A DNA stretch of 64,000 bases from an uncultured Candidatus Melainabacteria bacterium (GCA_932182025.1 CAKNXK010000010.1:186001-250000); one strand, 5' to 3'. Counted from the first letter of the stretch, positions 51,583 to 60,147 are shown. A program made the numbers and translations. The notes: generated by a model not told the origin, from the letters alone.

Positions 51583-52139
51583 CAAATTTTGAGAAATTAA
51601 ACAAAAGAAAAACTTATATCGGTTTACAATATGGAACAAGCCTGATTGCAAAGAAAATTCGCAAATATTCAAAAAGCTATGCTCCAAACTCAAAAGAAAT
51701 TCCGACACACGTTTTCGCGTTAGTCTTCAGGCTGGGTGAATGGTGGGTTTATGAATCGCACGCAAAAGGTTTCAAAAAGCTCGGAATTCCTGAAGGGGTT
51801 CGACGTTATACAATTGACAAATGGCTTGAAATTGAAAAGAAAACTCAAGAAGAATTCAAACTTTATCCGCTCAAACTTAATTTCAAAACACTTGAGAAAA
51901 ACATCGGTTTTCCTTATGGAACAGGTGACATTGAAAGTCTGCTGCGTGCTGCAATTTTTCACAGGAACGGGAAACAAAAAGACCGTCCCGGCTTGATTTG
52001 TTCAGAATATATTGCGTTGTGTTCTGAAGACATTCAGAAGTTCTGCAACCTTCCCGCGTGGTGTATAACTCCAGCACATTTTCAGCATTATATTGATACA
52101 AAAGGAATAAAAGCGGAAGGGAGAGAAAATGAAAATTGA
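51579..52139 (+). CDS. papain-like (permuted NlpC/YiiX-type) hydrolase
   Basis: 186 residues. His44 in PTHVFALVF comes before Cys141 in GLICSEYIAL, the reversed order of permuted papain-like enzymes (YiiX/YaeF). Such enzymes cut amide or ester bonds in cell wall or lipid-linked substrates. Its place between lysis genes suggests a role in envelope breakdown or in modifying the lysogen surface. Overlaps both neighbours by a few bases. Confidence 0.65.
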   Translation: MTNFEKLNKRKTYIGLQYGTSLIAKKIRKYSKSYAPNSKEIPTHVFALVFRLGEWWVYESHAKGFKKLGIPEGVRRYTIDKWLEIEKKTQEEFKLYPLKLNFKTLEKNIGFPYGTGDIESLLRAAIFHRNGKQKDRPGLICSEYIALCSEDIQKFCNLPAWCITPAHFQHYIDTKGIKAEGRENEN

Positions 52140-52557
52140 AATCTTGCTCACGATTGTGGGACTGTTTCTGTCGGTTTGCGTCAATCTTTGTGCAATTGCG
52201 TTTTTTGCAGGACAAATGAAAGCACAGCAGGAAGCACACAAAGAACAGTTGAAAGAAAACAAAACCAGTTTTCAAAACACAATTAACGAAATAAAAAAGA
52301 GTTTCAAAGAAACGGTTGACGATATAAAACAGGACTTCAAAGACAAATTGCACGATATAAAAGAAAATATCACAGAAAAAATGACAGAGAACTCAAAGCG
52401 ATTTGAAGAAAATCTTTCTCGCTTGGAAGGCAAACAGGACAAACACAATTCCGTTATTGAAAGACAATTTTTGCTTGAGAAAAAAGAAGAAGTCAACGAA
52501 GAACAAATCAAAGTTGTAAATCATAGAATTAAAGACCTTGAAGCTAAAGTCGGTTAA
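52129..52557 (+). CDS. membrane-anchored coiled-coil protein (spanin- or holin-like)
   Basis: 142 residues: one N-terminal membrane helix (about 5-28, LLTIVGLFLSVCVNLCAIAF) and a long charged coiled coil from 30 to 140. This is the shape of an inner-membrane spanin or of the XhlA-type haemolysin holin partner. No outer-membrane lipoprotein is seen nested in it. Lies directly before the endolysin. Confidence 0.6.
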   Translation: MKIEILLTIVGLFLSVCVNLCAIAFFAGQMKAQQEAHKEQLKENKTSFQNTINEIKKSFKETVDDIKQDFKDKLHDIKENITEKMTENSKRFEENLSRLEGKQDKHNSVIERQFLLEKKEEVNEEQIKVVNHRIKDLEAKVG

Positions 52558-52576
52558 ATAAAAAGGAGTTTACACA

Positions 52577-52672
52577 ATGGAACAAGAAATCATTGAAATA
52601 AATCACAACGGACGAATTGTTCAGATGTGGTCGTTTGTATATTACGCAATGATAAATTGCAAAGGGGGTTAA
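52577..52672 (+). CDS. very small hypothetical protein
   Basis: 31 residues after AAAAGGAGTTTAC, ending three bases before the endolysin start. It matches the XkdX-like small proteins only in size. Contains VQMWSFVYYAMIN, a possible short amphipathic helix. Low certainty but good ribosome site. Confidence 0.45.
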   Translation: MEQEIIEINHNGRIVQMWSFVYYAMINCKGG

Positions 52673-52675
52673 ATT

Positions 52676-53161
52676 ATGCAATACAACGAACTTTTCAAAA
52701 AAGCTCTTGCGTTTGTTTTGAAATGGGAAGGCGGTTTTGTCAATGACCCCGACGACAAAGGCGGAGCAACAAACAAAGGAATTACTCAGAACACATACAA
52801 TTCATATTTGAAATCAAAAGGAATGCAAGCAAAATCAGTCCGCTATATTACACAAGCAGAAGTTGAAGACATTTATTATAAGCAATACTGGTTGAAATCA
52901 GGCTGCGAAAAGATGTCAAAGAAATTCGCTGTTCTTTGTTTCGACACTGCTGTCAATATGGGGACAGGTATTGTCAAAGCAACAGGAATGACACGCAACG
53001 AAGAATTTCTGAAAGCTGCTGAATATAAATTCCCCGAAAAGTATATTGAAGCAAAAAGGGCGAAATATTATGAGTTTGCAAAATACGGAAATCAAAAGAA
53101 GTTTCTGAACGGTTGGTTGAATAGATTGAACGCAGTTGCAAAGTTTATTCAAACATTATAA
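52676..53161 (+). CDS. endolysin, glycosyl hydrolase family 108
   Basis: 161 residues. WEGGFVNDPDDKGGATNKGI holds the catalytic Glu18 and the conserved GGxTNxGIT pattern of GH108 N-acetylmuramidases; CFDTAVNMGTG near 88 and FLNGWLNRLNAV near 143 are the other family blocks. It degrades peptidoglycan for lysis. There is no signal peptide, so a holin is needed. Confidence 0.95.
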   Translation: MQYNELFKKALAFVLKWEGGFVNDPDDKGGATNKGITQNTYNSYLKSKGMQAKSVRYITQAEVEDIYYKQYWLKSGCEKMSKKFAVLCFDTAVNMGTGIVKATGMTRNEEFLKAAEYKFPEKYIEAKRAKYYEFAKYGNQKKFLNGWLNRLNAVAKFIQTL

Positions 53162-53202
53162 AAACATTCTTCTTCATTCTTTCTCCTGTTATATAGTGCA
53201 GC

Positions 53203-53230
53203 AGCCCGCTTGAATAATTGAGCGGGCTTT
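53203..53230 (+). terminator. terminator after the endolysin
   Basis: AGCCCGCT (53203-53210), loop TGAATAATTG, AGCGGGCT (53221-53228), then TT. Confidence 0.8.
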
Positions 53231-53290
53231 GTATTATGAACACAAAACAGAATTCTTTTCTTCATTCTTATAGCTAACAGCAACAATTGA

Positions 53291-53323
53291 AGCACTGAAA
53301 GCGTGTGCTGTCAGTGCTTTTTT
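53291..53323 (+). terminator. second terminator of the late operon
   Basis: AGCACTGA (53291-53298), 12-nt loop, TCAGTGCT (53311-53318), then six T. Confidence 0.85.
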
Positions 53324-53690
53324 ATTGTTAAATGGCGAAAAGTGCCTATTTTAGCGGGTTTTAGCCCCTCAAGGTACTTCCCCGCCCCACCGGGTCATGC
53401 GGGTAGAGAAACTCGCGTTCCTTCACTCATTTTATGAAGAAATTTTTGTGCATGTTTTGCAGGTTTTGCCCTCAACCTCAAAAGGCACGCTATAAAAGCG
53501 AAATGCACATCAAAAATTTATGCAGGAAAATTTTTTCAACGTTTTCTTTTCTCAATCGGAATATTTTTGCGGAATATTTTCTGCGAAAAAATAAAATCAA
53601 ACTGGACAAATCGGGACAGAAGTCCCTCAAACCAAGAAGAAAAACAATAAGTTATAAATCAAAATGAAGCAATAACAAGACATTCGATAT
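53324..53690. other. gene-poor gap near the right end of the prophage
   Basis: A GC-rich part (about 53355-53425, with CCCCGCCCCACCGGG and CATGCGGG) is followed by AT-rich DNA. An open frame at 53434-53667 (77 residues, ATG, no ribosome site, basic, Phe-rich) is weakly supported. I see no RNA gene. The GC-rich part could be a packaging or regulatory site. Confidence 0.3.
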
Positions 53691-53708
53691 TTTGTTGACG
53701 TCAACAAA
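53691..53708. promoter_or_regulatory. perfect 18-bp palindrome upstream of the last prophage gene
   Basis: TTTGTTGACGTCAACAAA. A TATAAT lies at 53754-53759, close before the gene at 53767. The palindrome is probably an operator for a dimeric regulator. Confidence 0.55.
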
Positions 53709-53766
53709 ATGGTTCAATTTTTTAGATATTCCGGGACGCATGAATTTTTATGTTATAATTCCATTT

Positions 53767-54036
53767 ATGAAAAAAGACAAAGACAAAGTTGTAAATATGA
53801 AAGAATTTACTTTCGGTAAAGAAATGGAAAACGATTTTGAAGAATTTCTTCCGATATGGAAAAACTTTTGGGAAACAAAAAACATTGTCACATCGTTATT
53901 TAATCAAATTATGACAAGCACACAACTTTTGCTTGCAGCAATTATCACTGCAAAAAAGTTCAAAGCGTTAGACAAAAAATGTAAAATTATGATTAAAAAA
54001 GAACTTGAAGCAATTATCGCAATGCTTGAGCTTTAA
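53767..54036 (+). CDS. hypothetical protein at the right end of the prophage
   Basis: 89 residues, helical, with a hydrophobic run (STQLLLAAIITA near 55-67) and basic end. It has its own promoter-like sequence and upstream palindrome and lies after the late terminators, the position of a lysogenic-conversion gene. Its stop overlaps the stop that the integrase would use in the circular phage. Family unknown. Confidence 0.5.
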   Translation: MKKDKDKVVNMKEFTFGKEMENDFEEFLPIWKNFWETKNIVTSLFNQIMTSTQLLLAAIITAKKFKALDKKCKIMIKKELEAIIAMLEL

Positions 54037-54129
54037 GCAGCAACTTTTATTGTTAAGAAAAATAAGCGATTGCGAATATCAACTCGCAAGCTCGGAAATT
54101 TCAAAAATGTTCGAGCGTTGCGTGAATAA

Positions 54130-54137
54130 CTCCACCA
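54130..54137. other. proposed attR core with displaced tRNA 3' CCA
   Basis: CTCCA (54130-54134), the last bases of the tRNA, followed by CCA (54135-54137). Together with the terminator at 54152-54186 this looks like the original end of the tRNA-Ala gene pushed 43 kb away. Confidence 0.65.
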
Positions 54138-54151
54138 TTTAAAACTAAAAC

Positions 54152-54186
54152 GAACCCATACTGCTTTGCAGGCGGGTTCATTTTTT
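54152..54186 (+). terminator. displaced tRNA-Ala terminator
   Basis: GAACCC (54152-54157) with GGGTTC (54174-54179), inner CTGC/GCAG around TTT, then A and six T. Confidence 0.75.
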
Positions 54187-54195
54187 GTTATAAGT

Positions 54196-54252
54196 TAAAG
54201 TAAACCAGTATTATAATATTTATGCTATTATTGCATTAGGAGGTTTACTTTA
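54196..54252. promoter_or_regulatory. inverted repeat flanking promoter and ribosome site of the HNH gene
   Basis: TAAAGTAAACC (54196-54206) is the exact reverse complement of 54242-54252, the latter overlapping AGGAGG and the ATG. TATAAT lies between (54212-54217). Likely an operator pair; if transcribed it would hide the ribosome site. Confidence 0.55.
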
Positions 54253-55742
54253 TGGCAAAGTGCTTTATTTGTGGTTGTGAATTAGATGAAAATACTAAAC
54301 CAGAACATATTATTCCTAATGGTATAGGTGGAAAATTAAAATCAAAAGAAATTCTTTGTAATAAACACAATAACGAGTTATATGAATTAGACCAAATTAT
54401 ATGCAAAGATTTGGAAACTCATACCAATAGATTAAATCCAAGTAGAGATAATGGTAAAAATCCCTCTACAACATACGAATTGCCTACTGGACAGAAAGTA
54501 ATCATGCAGCCGAATGGTGAATATTACGCCGAGAAACCGACTGTACAAGTACATAAATTAGAAGATGGTAAAATTCAAATTCAATATTCAACTTATTATT
54601 CAAACGGTTCACAGCATAAAGAATTTGCATTAAATCAACTAAAATCTATAACAAAAGGGATTTGTCAGAAACAGGGTATTGCAGAAGATGTCATAGAAAA
54701 AGAATTAAGCAAAATTGAAAAAACATTTGAGAAAAATATAAAAACAGATTTTAATCCTATATTAATGGGACAAGTGCAATTTAACTCGTCTGGCAAATTG
54801 TTTCTAGGAATGTCCAAAATAGCTCTTGATTTTTATTTTTATAATAAATTACCTAAAAATCATGTTGAAAAATTTTTAAATAAATTTATAGAACAAGATA
54901 TAACTTTTATAAATAACAACGCAAATTATTATTATGATGATATTTTGTTTTCAACAGATAGCATTTATCATACACTCATTTTAAAGGGTGATAAGGCAAA
55001 CGAGTTACTGTATTGCATTGTATCACTTTATGGCGTGCTTAATTGTATAGTATTTTTAAATAGAAACTATATGGGTGAAAATTTTATAAAAACATATTCT
55101 TATGATTTGCGAAATAAAGAAGTTATTAATTTTGATAAAACTCCAGAAATAAATCAAGATATTGCAAAAGATTTATTAAATCGCAGGGGAATGTTTGAGG
55201 AATTAAAAACAGCACAAGATATTTTTATGAGTTTCTTTAAATATGGTAATAATAAAGAATTACATGAGGATTTTGAGAATTTTGCTAATAAACTTCAAGA
55301 CGAAATAAAAGTATTGCAATCGCAACCAATTATAAACAACTCTGATGAATTTCAAAAAGTTTTTGAAGAAATATTCAATAAGCATGCCAGAGAAAACAAA
55401 ACTTTAAAGCAGTTTACAAAATATGAATTAGCCGGGTTATTTAAAACAATTCAACAATCAATAACTTATGATTTTTACTTGCAACCTTATGTATTGCATA
55501 TAACTAATAGAATTATTGTTGATGCTATAACAGACATTTTATTAAATAACTCAGAGTTACTAAATAATGATGAAAGCTTAATTAATAAAGTTTTTGAATT
55601 TTATGTTTCAGCAAAAACTAATAATGAAACAGTAAACAAATTATTACAAAACAATCAAGAGAAAGTAAAAGAATATATTAAAGACTTTATTCCAAAAATC
55701 AAAACTCAATTAATTCATTATCGCAGTTGTCTTAATAAATAA
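54252..55742 (+). CDS. HNH endonuclease-like protein
   Basis: 496 residues. The N-terminus CFICGCELDENTKPEHIIPN, then GKLKSKEILCNKHNNEL, is the zinc-binding HNH pattern (CxxC, EHIIP, CxxH/N) of HNH_5-type nucleases found in restriction and defence proteins. The remaining 400 residues are helical and unrecognised (ending with repeated Asn/Leu-rich helices). AGGAGG precedes the ATG. Probably a DNA-cutting defence or homing-type protein; target unknown. Confidence 0.7.
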   Translation: MAKCFICGCELDENTKPEHIIPNGIGGKLKSKEILCNKHNNELYELDQIICKDLETHTNRLNPSRDNGKNPSTTYELPTGQKVIMQPNGEYYAEKPTVQVHKLEDGKIQIQYSTYYSNGSQHKEFALNQLKSITKGICQKQGIAEDVIEKELSKIEKTFEKNIKTDFNPILMGQVQFNSSGKLFLGMSKIALDFYFYNKLPKNHVEKFLNKFIEQDITFINNNANYYYDDILFSTDSIYHTLILKGDKANELLYCIVSLYGVLNCIVFLNRNYMGENFIKTYSYDLRNKEVINFDKTPEINQDIAKDLLNRRGMFEELKTAQDIFMSFFKYGNNKELHEDFENFANKLQDEIKVLQSQPIINNSDEFQKVFEEIFNKHARENKTLKQFTKYELAGLFKTIQQSITYDFYLQPYVLHITNRIIVDAITDILLNNSELLNNDESLINKVFEFYVSAKTNNETVNKLLQNNQEKVKEYIKDFIPKIKTQLIHYRSCLNK

Positions 55743-55782
55743 ATTTTATAAGAATTATGTTAAAATTTGTAATGTATTAGAT

Positions 55783-57000
55783 TTATAAATTTAATATTTT
55801 ATCCATTTCGTATTCACATTTTTCAAGATATTCCAAGTGTTTTTTCTCAAGTTCTAATAATTTATTAATCTCATTTTTATTAAATGGCATATTATGTTCA
55901 ATAAATAAAAAGTCATCTTTGGACTGCTTTATAACTGAAATATAAACATTTTTTCTTTTTTGATTAAATGCCTCTCTTGATTTAGTATAATTTTGAAAAT
56001 CTATTGTATTAACAGAAAATTCTTTTAAATTTGACATATTAGAAGTAGAATACCACCCTAAACCACCAGCATAATAAAATAAGCTTGCTTTAATACCACT
56101 TTTTAAAATGTTAAACATAAATTTTTCGTCAGTTGATAACATGTGAAATTGACTTTCTATTTCATTTAACTTCTCAATATTCCAAAATTGTTCTCTAATT
56201 ACAGAATATGTAACTGGTAACATTTCTTCTTTTTCTTCAAAGTAGGAAACAAAATCTTTGTAATAATTAGAACTTTTTATTTTACTTACGATATCACTCA
56301 ATCCTAGAATATTTTCAAAAAATGTTGTATCAATAGGTTCTGTCATTAAATTCATATTAATTTTCCCATTTACATTTTCATCAGCTAATGCCAGACACAT
56401 CGGGTCTAATATAACTATTAGTATAAGTAATTTACCGATTGTGTATTTTAAAGTTTCTAAAAATAATGATATTTCGTGTTCTTGAGAATAATTTATTATT
56501 TTGCGATTGATTGGAGTTCGTAATTGATAAAATGTATCAAATCCTTGTTTATGAATAATTTTATGTATTTTTATTATTAATTCTTCGTGATGCCTAAAAA
56601 AATCTGGTAGCAATAATTTAATTTCTTTATAATCATTGGATATTTTTTCTAATTGTTGTCTAACTTTACTATCAACAGGGAAATAACTTTTTGATTTCCA
56701 ATCATTTACTTTTTCTGATGGGCTTTTTGCAAGATAAAGCATACTATCCATAACCTCACTTGATTGTCGAATAGAATAAAAAGCACAATCAAAAAAGCCA
56801 TTTTTATATAATATTAAAGAATTTTTTAATAATTGAATTGCCTCTTGAATAAATGAATTACAGAACATTATATTGCATTGTCCTGTATATACAACAATAT
56901 AATATAAATACAACATCAAACTTTCATAGTCAGGTAGTAAAATATTGTTTTCAAATTCATTTTCGATACTTTCAATTATTTTCTTTTCGAAATTTGACAT
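55783..57000 (-). CDS. hypothetical protein, helical
   Basis: 405 residues, mostly helical with long Leu/Ile-rich stretches (LETLKYTIGKLLILIVILDP near 190-210, perhaps buried rather than a membrane segment). LKNSLILYKNGFFDCAFYSI near 70 resembles HEPN-type helices, but the RxxxxH motif is not clear. It is 15 bases downstream of an XRE regulator in the same direction and convergent with the HNH gene, so it may be part of a regulated defence pair. Family not recognised. Confidence 0.5.
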   Translation of the reverse strand: MSNFEKKIIESIENEFENNILLPDYESLMLYLYYIVVYTGQCNIMFCNSFIQEAIQLLKNSLILYKNGFFDCAFYSIRQSSEVMDSMLYLAKSPSEKVNDWKSKSYFPVDSKVRQQLEKISNDYKEIKLLLPDFFRHHEELIIKIHKIIHKQGFDTFYQLRTPINRKIINYSQEHEISLFLETLKYTIGKLLILIVILDPMCLALADENVNGKINMNLMTEPIDTTFFENILGLSDIVSKIKSSNYYKDFVSYFEEKEEMLPVTYSVIREQFWNIEKLNEIESQFHMLSTDEKFMFNILKSGIKASLFYYAGGLGWYSTSNMSNLKEFSVNTIDFQNYTKSREAFNQKRKNVYISVIKQSKDDFLFIEHNMPFNKNEINKLLELEKKHLEYLEKCEYEMDKILNL

Positions 57001-57015
57001 TTATACACACTTTAT

Positions 57016-57336
57016 TTAATGATTTACAATTCCGTTTAATACTCTGTATATTGTAATCATTTCATTATCATTAGCATTTTTAATAAGTTTGTTTACTTCA
57101 CATGCCAGTTCTTTAGGTGCTTTTATATGTTCTATTGCTAAAACTTCAGCTACATCAATATTAAACACTCTTGCATAATTTTCAACTAATTCCGCAGAGG
57201 GATAATTTTTACCGGTTTCAATACAACTTTGATGTTTTGTTGCAATTCCAACTTTTTCCGCAAGTTCTGACTGCTTAAGATTATTTTTAAGTCGCAATTC
57301 CTGTATTCTTTTTCCTAATCGTTTTTTTAATTCCAT
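57016..57336 (-). CDS. XRE-family regulator
   Basis: 106 residues. Helix-turn-helix at about 8-62 (NLKQSELAEKVGIATKHQSC, SAELVENYARVFNIDVAEVL) plus a short helical tail. It is divergent from the TRL/ankyrin genes and upstream of the 55783 gene; it may regulate both through the 193-bp gap 57337-57529. That gap holds repeated ATAAACATTG (near 57379 and 57438) and AATAATCGTT (near 57407 and 57463), possible binding sites. Confidence 0.8.
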   Translation of the reverse strand: MELKKRLGKRIQELRLKNNLKQSELAEKVGIATKHQSCIETGKNYPSAELVENYARVFNIDVAEVLAIEHIKAPKELACEVNKLIKNANDNEMITIYRVLNGIVNH

Positions 57337-57529
57337 TTTTTAACCCTCTACTACATGTTATTTGCTACTGCTCGCTCATAAACATTGCTAAAGGTTATAT
57401 AATTTGCAAATAATCGTTTTTTGATGTAATTTGATAAATGATAAACATTGATTATTTAAAGAATAATCGTTGTATTAGGTAATAAATAATTAAAACCAAA
57501 TAATATAAAGGTTTTAAGAAAGGTTAATT

Positions 57530-57835
57530 ATGAAAAAGATTTTTATTTTGTGTGTATTATGTTTAATTATCAATTCAAATCCTGCAAATGCAGGGATATT
57601 CTATCAAGATACCATTGCTCCTATGTTAGCAACTAATATGGAAGTAGATAATGTAAAAAATCTAAAATGTGGAAAATGTCAAATATTTCATTGTTTTGGT
57701 TTAGTTGATACCGGACATGCTGGAATACAAAACGCTGCAATACGAGGCAAAATTACTAAAATACATCATGTTGATGTTCACACAAAAATGATTTTAGGTA
57801 TTGGTAAAACTACTGTTGAAGTATATGGAGAATAA
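57530..57835 (+). CDS. TRL-like family exported protein
   Basis: 101 residues. Signal peptide to about residue 21 (ILCVLCLIINSNPANAG). The mature part matches the TRL-like family: GDAS-like VDTGHAGIQNAAIRGKITKI, then HHVDVHTKMILGIGKTTVEV. The family is small, envelope-located and of unknown function; it was named for genes near tRNA loci. Two Cys pairs (CGKC, HCF) may form disulfides. AAGAAAGG precedes the ATG. Confidence 0.75.
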   Translation: MKKIFILCVLCLIINSNPANAGIFYQDTIAPMLATNMEVDNVKNLKCGKCQIFHCFGLVDTGHAGIQNAAIRGKITKIHHVDVHTKMILGIGKTTVEVYGE

Positions 57836-57839
57836 TTAA

Positions 57840-58418
57840 ATGAAAAGATACATAATAATAGCTATTTTAATATCTTGTATATCATCAGTAATTGCAATGG
57901 AAGCTAATAACTATAAACAAGAATTACATGAAAGAGGCTGGTTATATGGTTGTACACCTGTTAATTGGAGTTTAGTAGAACCTGAAAGAGGTGGTTTTAA
58001 TTATGCCGTAATGAATGGGGAAGTTGAAATTATGGATTTAGAAGTAAAAGCAGGGCTTGATATAACATCTTGTGGTGATAACTTACCACTTATTGCGATA
58101 TGGAAAAAGCAAGATGAAGCTTTAGATTTTTTATTTAAAAATGGCTTTAATCCTAATAAAGTAGTTATTGACCATTCCTATTTAACTTTTGCAATATACA
58201 GGAAAAACCCTAATGCAGTTCAAATATTAATAGACAATGGAGTTAATGTAAATCAAGTTGCAAAAGGGAAAAATCCGTTAAATTCAGCAATAAAAAAGAA
58301 ACAACCTGAAATAGTTAAAATGCTATTAAATGCAGGAGCAATACCAAACGAAACGACAAAGAAATTAGTTACCAAAACAAAGAATAAAGAAATAAAAGTA
58401 TTATTTAACAATAACTAA
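57840..58418 (+). CDS. exported ankyrin-repeat protein
   Basis: 192 residues. A signal peptide (to about residue 19) is followed by four ankyrin-like repeats: NYAVMNGEVEIMDLEVKAGL, LIAIWKKQDEALDFLFKNGF, TFAIYRKNPNAVQILIDNGV and NSAIKKKQPEIVKMLLNAGA. Ankyrin repeats bind proteins; here outside the cytoplasm. It starts four bases after the TRL-like gene, so both are likely one unit. Confidence 0.8.
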   Translation: MKRYIIIAILISCISSVIAMEANNYKQELHERGWLYGCTPVNWSLVEPERGGFNYAVMNGEVEIMDLEVKAGLDITSCGDNLPLIAIWKKQDEALDFLFKNGFNPNKVVIDHSYLTFAIYRKNPNAVQILIDNGVNVNQVAKGKNPLNSAIKKKQPEIVKMLLNAGAIPNETTKKLVTKTKNKEIKVLFNNN

Positions 58419-58430
58419 TATGGAACAATT

Positions 58431-59657
58431 ATGTCTTATAAAATATGGAATAAAATAGTTGAATGTAGTAATTTGTACATAAATTCACCGGAAAAGAAAA
58501 TACAATGTCTGTGGGAAAATATATTTGCAGAATTGCTTGGATATAGCCGTTTAAATGGCGATATAGAGAGTTTTAGAAGTATGCAAATAGGTTCATCAGA
58601 AAGAATTATAACAGATATTATAATTCGTAATAATGAAAATGATTTATTTATAGTGGAATTAAAAAAGCACAATATGTCATACTGTGGAGAAAAACAATTA
58701 TTAAGTTATCTAAAATTGCTACATAATGACATTGGAATATTAATATCAGACAAAATTTATATAATAGATTATGACTATAATAAAAATGATGATGAACAGA
58801 TAAAAATAGAAATTGAGTTTACTGCAAATAACCCCGATGGAATAAAATTTGTAGAATTATTTAGCAAAAAGAATTTTAATAAAGAAAAAATTAAAGAATT
58901 TATATATACTAAAAATAAATTTATTAAAAATGTTAATGAAATAAAAAGCAAAATAACTCAAAATACTTTATTGGATTTGTTGAAACAAAAATTAAGTTTA
59001 GAATATTCAGATGAAGAAATAGAACATGCAATAAGCCTTTTTGATATTAATATCTATGATAAATCAATAGAAAAGCCTGTTGAAACATATTTACAAAAAG
59101 AAAATAATAAAACACATGAGCATATAGAGCCTATTAAAATTGACATCATGCCAGTAACTAAATTAGAAAAATTTATAAATGCTGTAAAAGAGTTGTATCC
59201 AAGTTTATCAAACGGCTATATAAAAGCTTATCAAGAAATTTTTACTGATGAAAATGGCGAAATATATGATTATGATAAGTTATACAAGTTGTTAATAACA
59301 CAATATTCATCAAATCGTCCCCCTGCTCCTTCGTGGTTCGCACAAAAAATATCAGAAATAATTACCCCTGAAAAGCGTGCGTTAATGGGTATAAAGAATA
59401 ATTCTAGTATTTATCAAGAAATAGTATTTTTTGTACAACAGTATCAAGAAGAACATAATATTAAGAAAATACCAATTTCTAAAGTTAAATCTTTTTGTAC
59501 CAATAGCAGAATGGTAACCGAAAATAAATTTAAGAAATGGCTTGAAAATCTTATAGAAGAATTTATAAATGCAAGTTCTCAAGAATGGTTAATTTGCAAA
59601 AATCAAATGTATGTATGGTTAGAATATAATTACAACTATGACAATACTGGCATGTAA
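58431..59657 (+). CDS. protein with HsdR N-terminal-like nuclease domain
   Basis: 408 residues. Residues 15-110 fit the type I restriction HsdR N-domain: ERIITDIIIRNNENDLFIVELKKHN carries the D...E-x-K pattern (Asp61, Glu72, Lys74 approximately). There is no helicase, so it is not HsdR itself but a stand-alone or type IV-like nuclease. The C-terminal 180 residues (LEKFINAVKELYPSLSNG, PPAPSWFAQKISEI) are a separate helical domain of unknown role. Likely defence-related. Confidence 0.6.
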   Translation: MSYKIWNKIVECSNLYINSPEKKIQCLWENIFAELLGYSRLNGDIESFRSMQIGSSERIITDIIIRNNENDLFIVELKKHNMSYCGEKQLLSYLKLLHNDIGILISDKIYIIDYDYNKNDDEQIKIEIEFTANNPDGIKFVELFSKKNFNKEKIKEFIYTKNKFIKNVNEIKSKITQNTLLDLLKQKLSLEYSDEEIEHAISLFDINIYDKSIEKPVETYLQKENNKTHEHIEPIKIDIMPVTKLEKFINAVKELYPSLSNGYIKAYQEIFTDENGEIYDYDKLYKLLITQYSSNRPPAPSWFAQKISEIITPEKRALMGIKNNSSIYQEIVFFVQQYQEEHNIKKIPISKVKSFCTNSRMVTENKFKKWLENLIEEFINASSQEWLICKNQMYVWLEYNYNYDNTGM

Positions 59658-59728
59658 GTTATGCAAAAATCCAAAAATTTTTCTAGGGGTACTATCCGTA
59701 TATGGAGGCTTGATTTTACTACTTTTTA

Positions 59729-59745
59729 GGGGGGAGGGGGAGGGG
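59729..59745 (+). repeat. G-rich tract
   Basis: GGGGGGAGGGGGAGGGG, exceptional in this AT-rich DNA. On the minus strand it is a C-rich tract directly after the stop of the DUF5681 gene. It has three G-runs, enough for an intermolecular or imperfect G-quadruplex. Confidence 0.7.
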
Positions 59746-60147
59746 TTAATCCTCATCATATTCAATTAGAGGTATCTCATGCCTGTTTCCTTCAATCAGT
59801 TTTTGTCTTTCGGTTTCTATTAGTGCTTTTACTTCGTCATAAGATTTTTGTAAATTCATATTGACACTTGATACGCATAAATTTTCTGTTGGTTTCTCGC
59901 CGATTGTATCTCTTATTATTTGAAATGCTTTTGTATCACCCTCTAAAGCCTTATCAATAATCGCTAAACAAATATCTTCCTGTACACTTTTTTCTGAAAG
60001 CAATAGTAGCAAATGTTCTTTTAAAGTCTTACGCATTCTACGCACCTCCCCTGATTTTATTCCGCCTTTTTGTCCTAACTTCCTAGCTTCGTCCTTGCTT
60101 CGTTTGTTTGCCGGAATTAGATTTTTATAGCCGTCTGATTTTGGCAT
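59746..60147 (-). CDS. DUF5681-like protein, possible small-terminase-like
   Basis: 133 residues after GGAGG. The basic N-terminus with ARKLGQKGGIKSGEVRRMRK and the later GDTKAFQIIRDTIGEKP are typical of DUF5681 proteins of phages and phage satellites, often near terminase genes or packaging sites. DNA binding is likely. Here it is last in the minus-strand operon of the right-hand element, followed by the G-rich tract. Confidence 0.7.
   Translation of the reverse strand: MPKSDGYKNLIPANKRSKDEARKLGQKGGIKSGEVRRMRKTLKEHLLLLLSEKSVQEDICLAIIDKALEGDTKAFQIIRDTIGEKPTENLCVSSVNMNLQKSYDEVKALIETERQKLIEGNRHEIPLIEYDED

Larger units (their letters stand above)
10712..54134. mobile_element. complete-looking lambda-like siphoprophage, about 43.4 kb
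   Basis: The element runs from the tRNA-Ala end to the proposed right core. It has every module expected: serine integrase, CI-like and Cro-like regulators, recombination and replication genes, GpA-type terminase, portal, capsid, tail genes of lambda type (gpW, gpZ, gpU, tape measure, DUF2163 hub, NlpC tail peptidase, J-like hub), a diversity-generating retroelement and lysis genes. The major structural genes are intact. Decay is limited to small early genes. It could well be inducible, but that is inference. Confidence 0.9.

Noticed and set aside
53434..53667. Open frame of 77 codons near the prophage right end
   Set aside because: No ribosome site, biased Phe/Lys composition and no neighbours in an operon; kept only as a remark on the gap.
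54152..54186. Partial tRNA copy suggested by CTGCTTTGCA
   Set aside because: The similarity to the tRNA anticodon arm is only ten bases and is explained by the stem of an intrinsic terminator.
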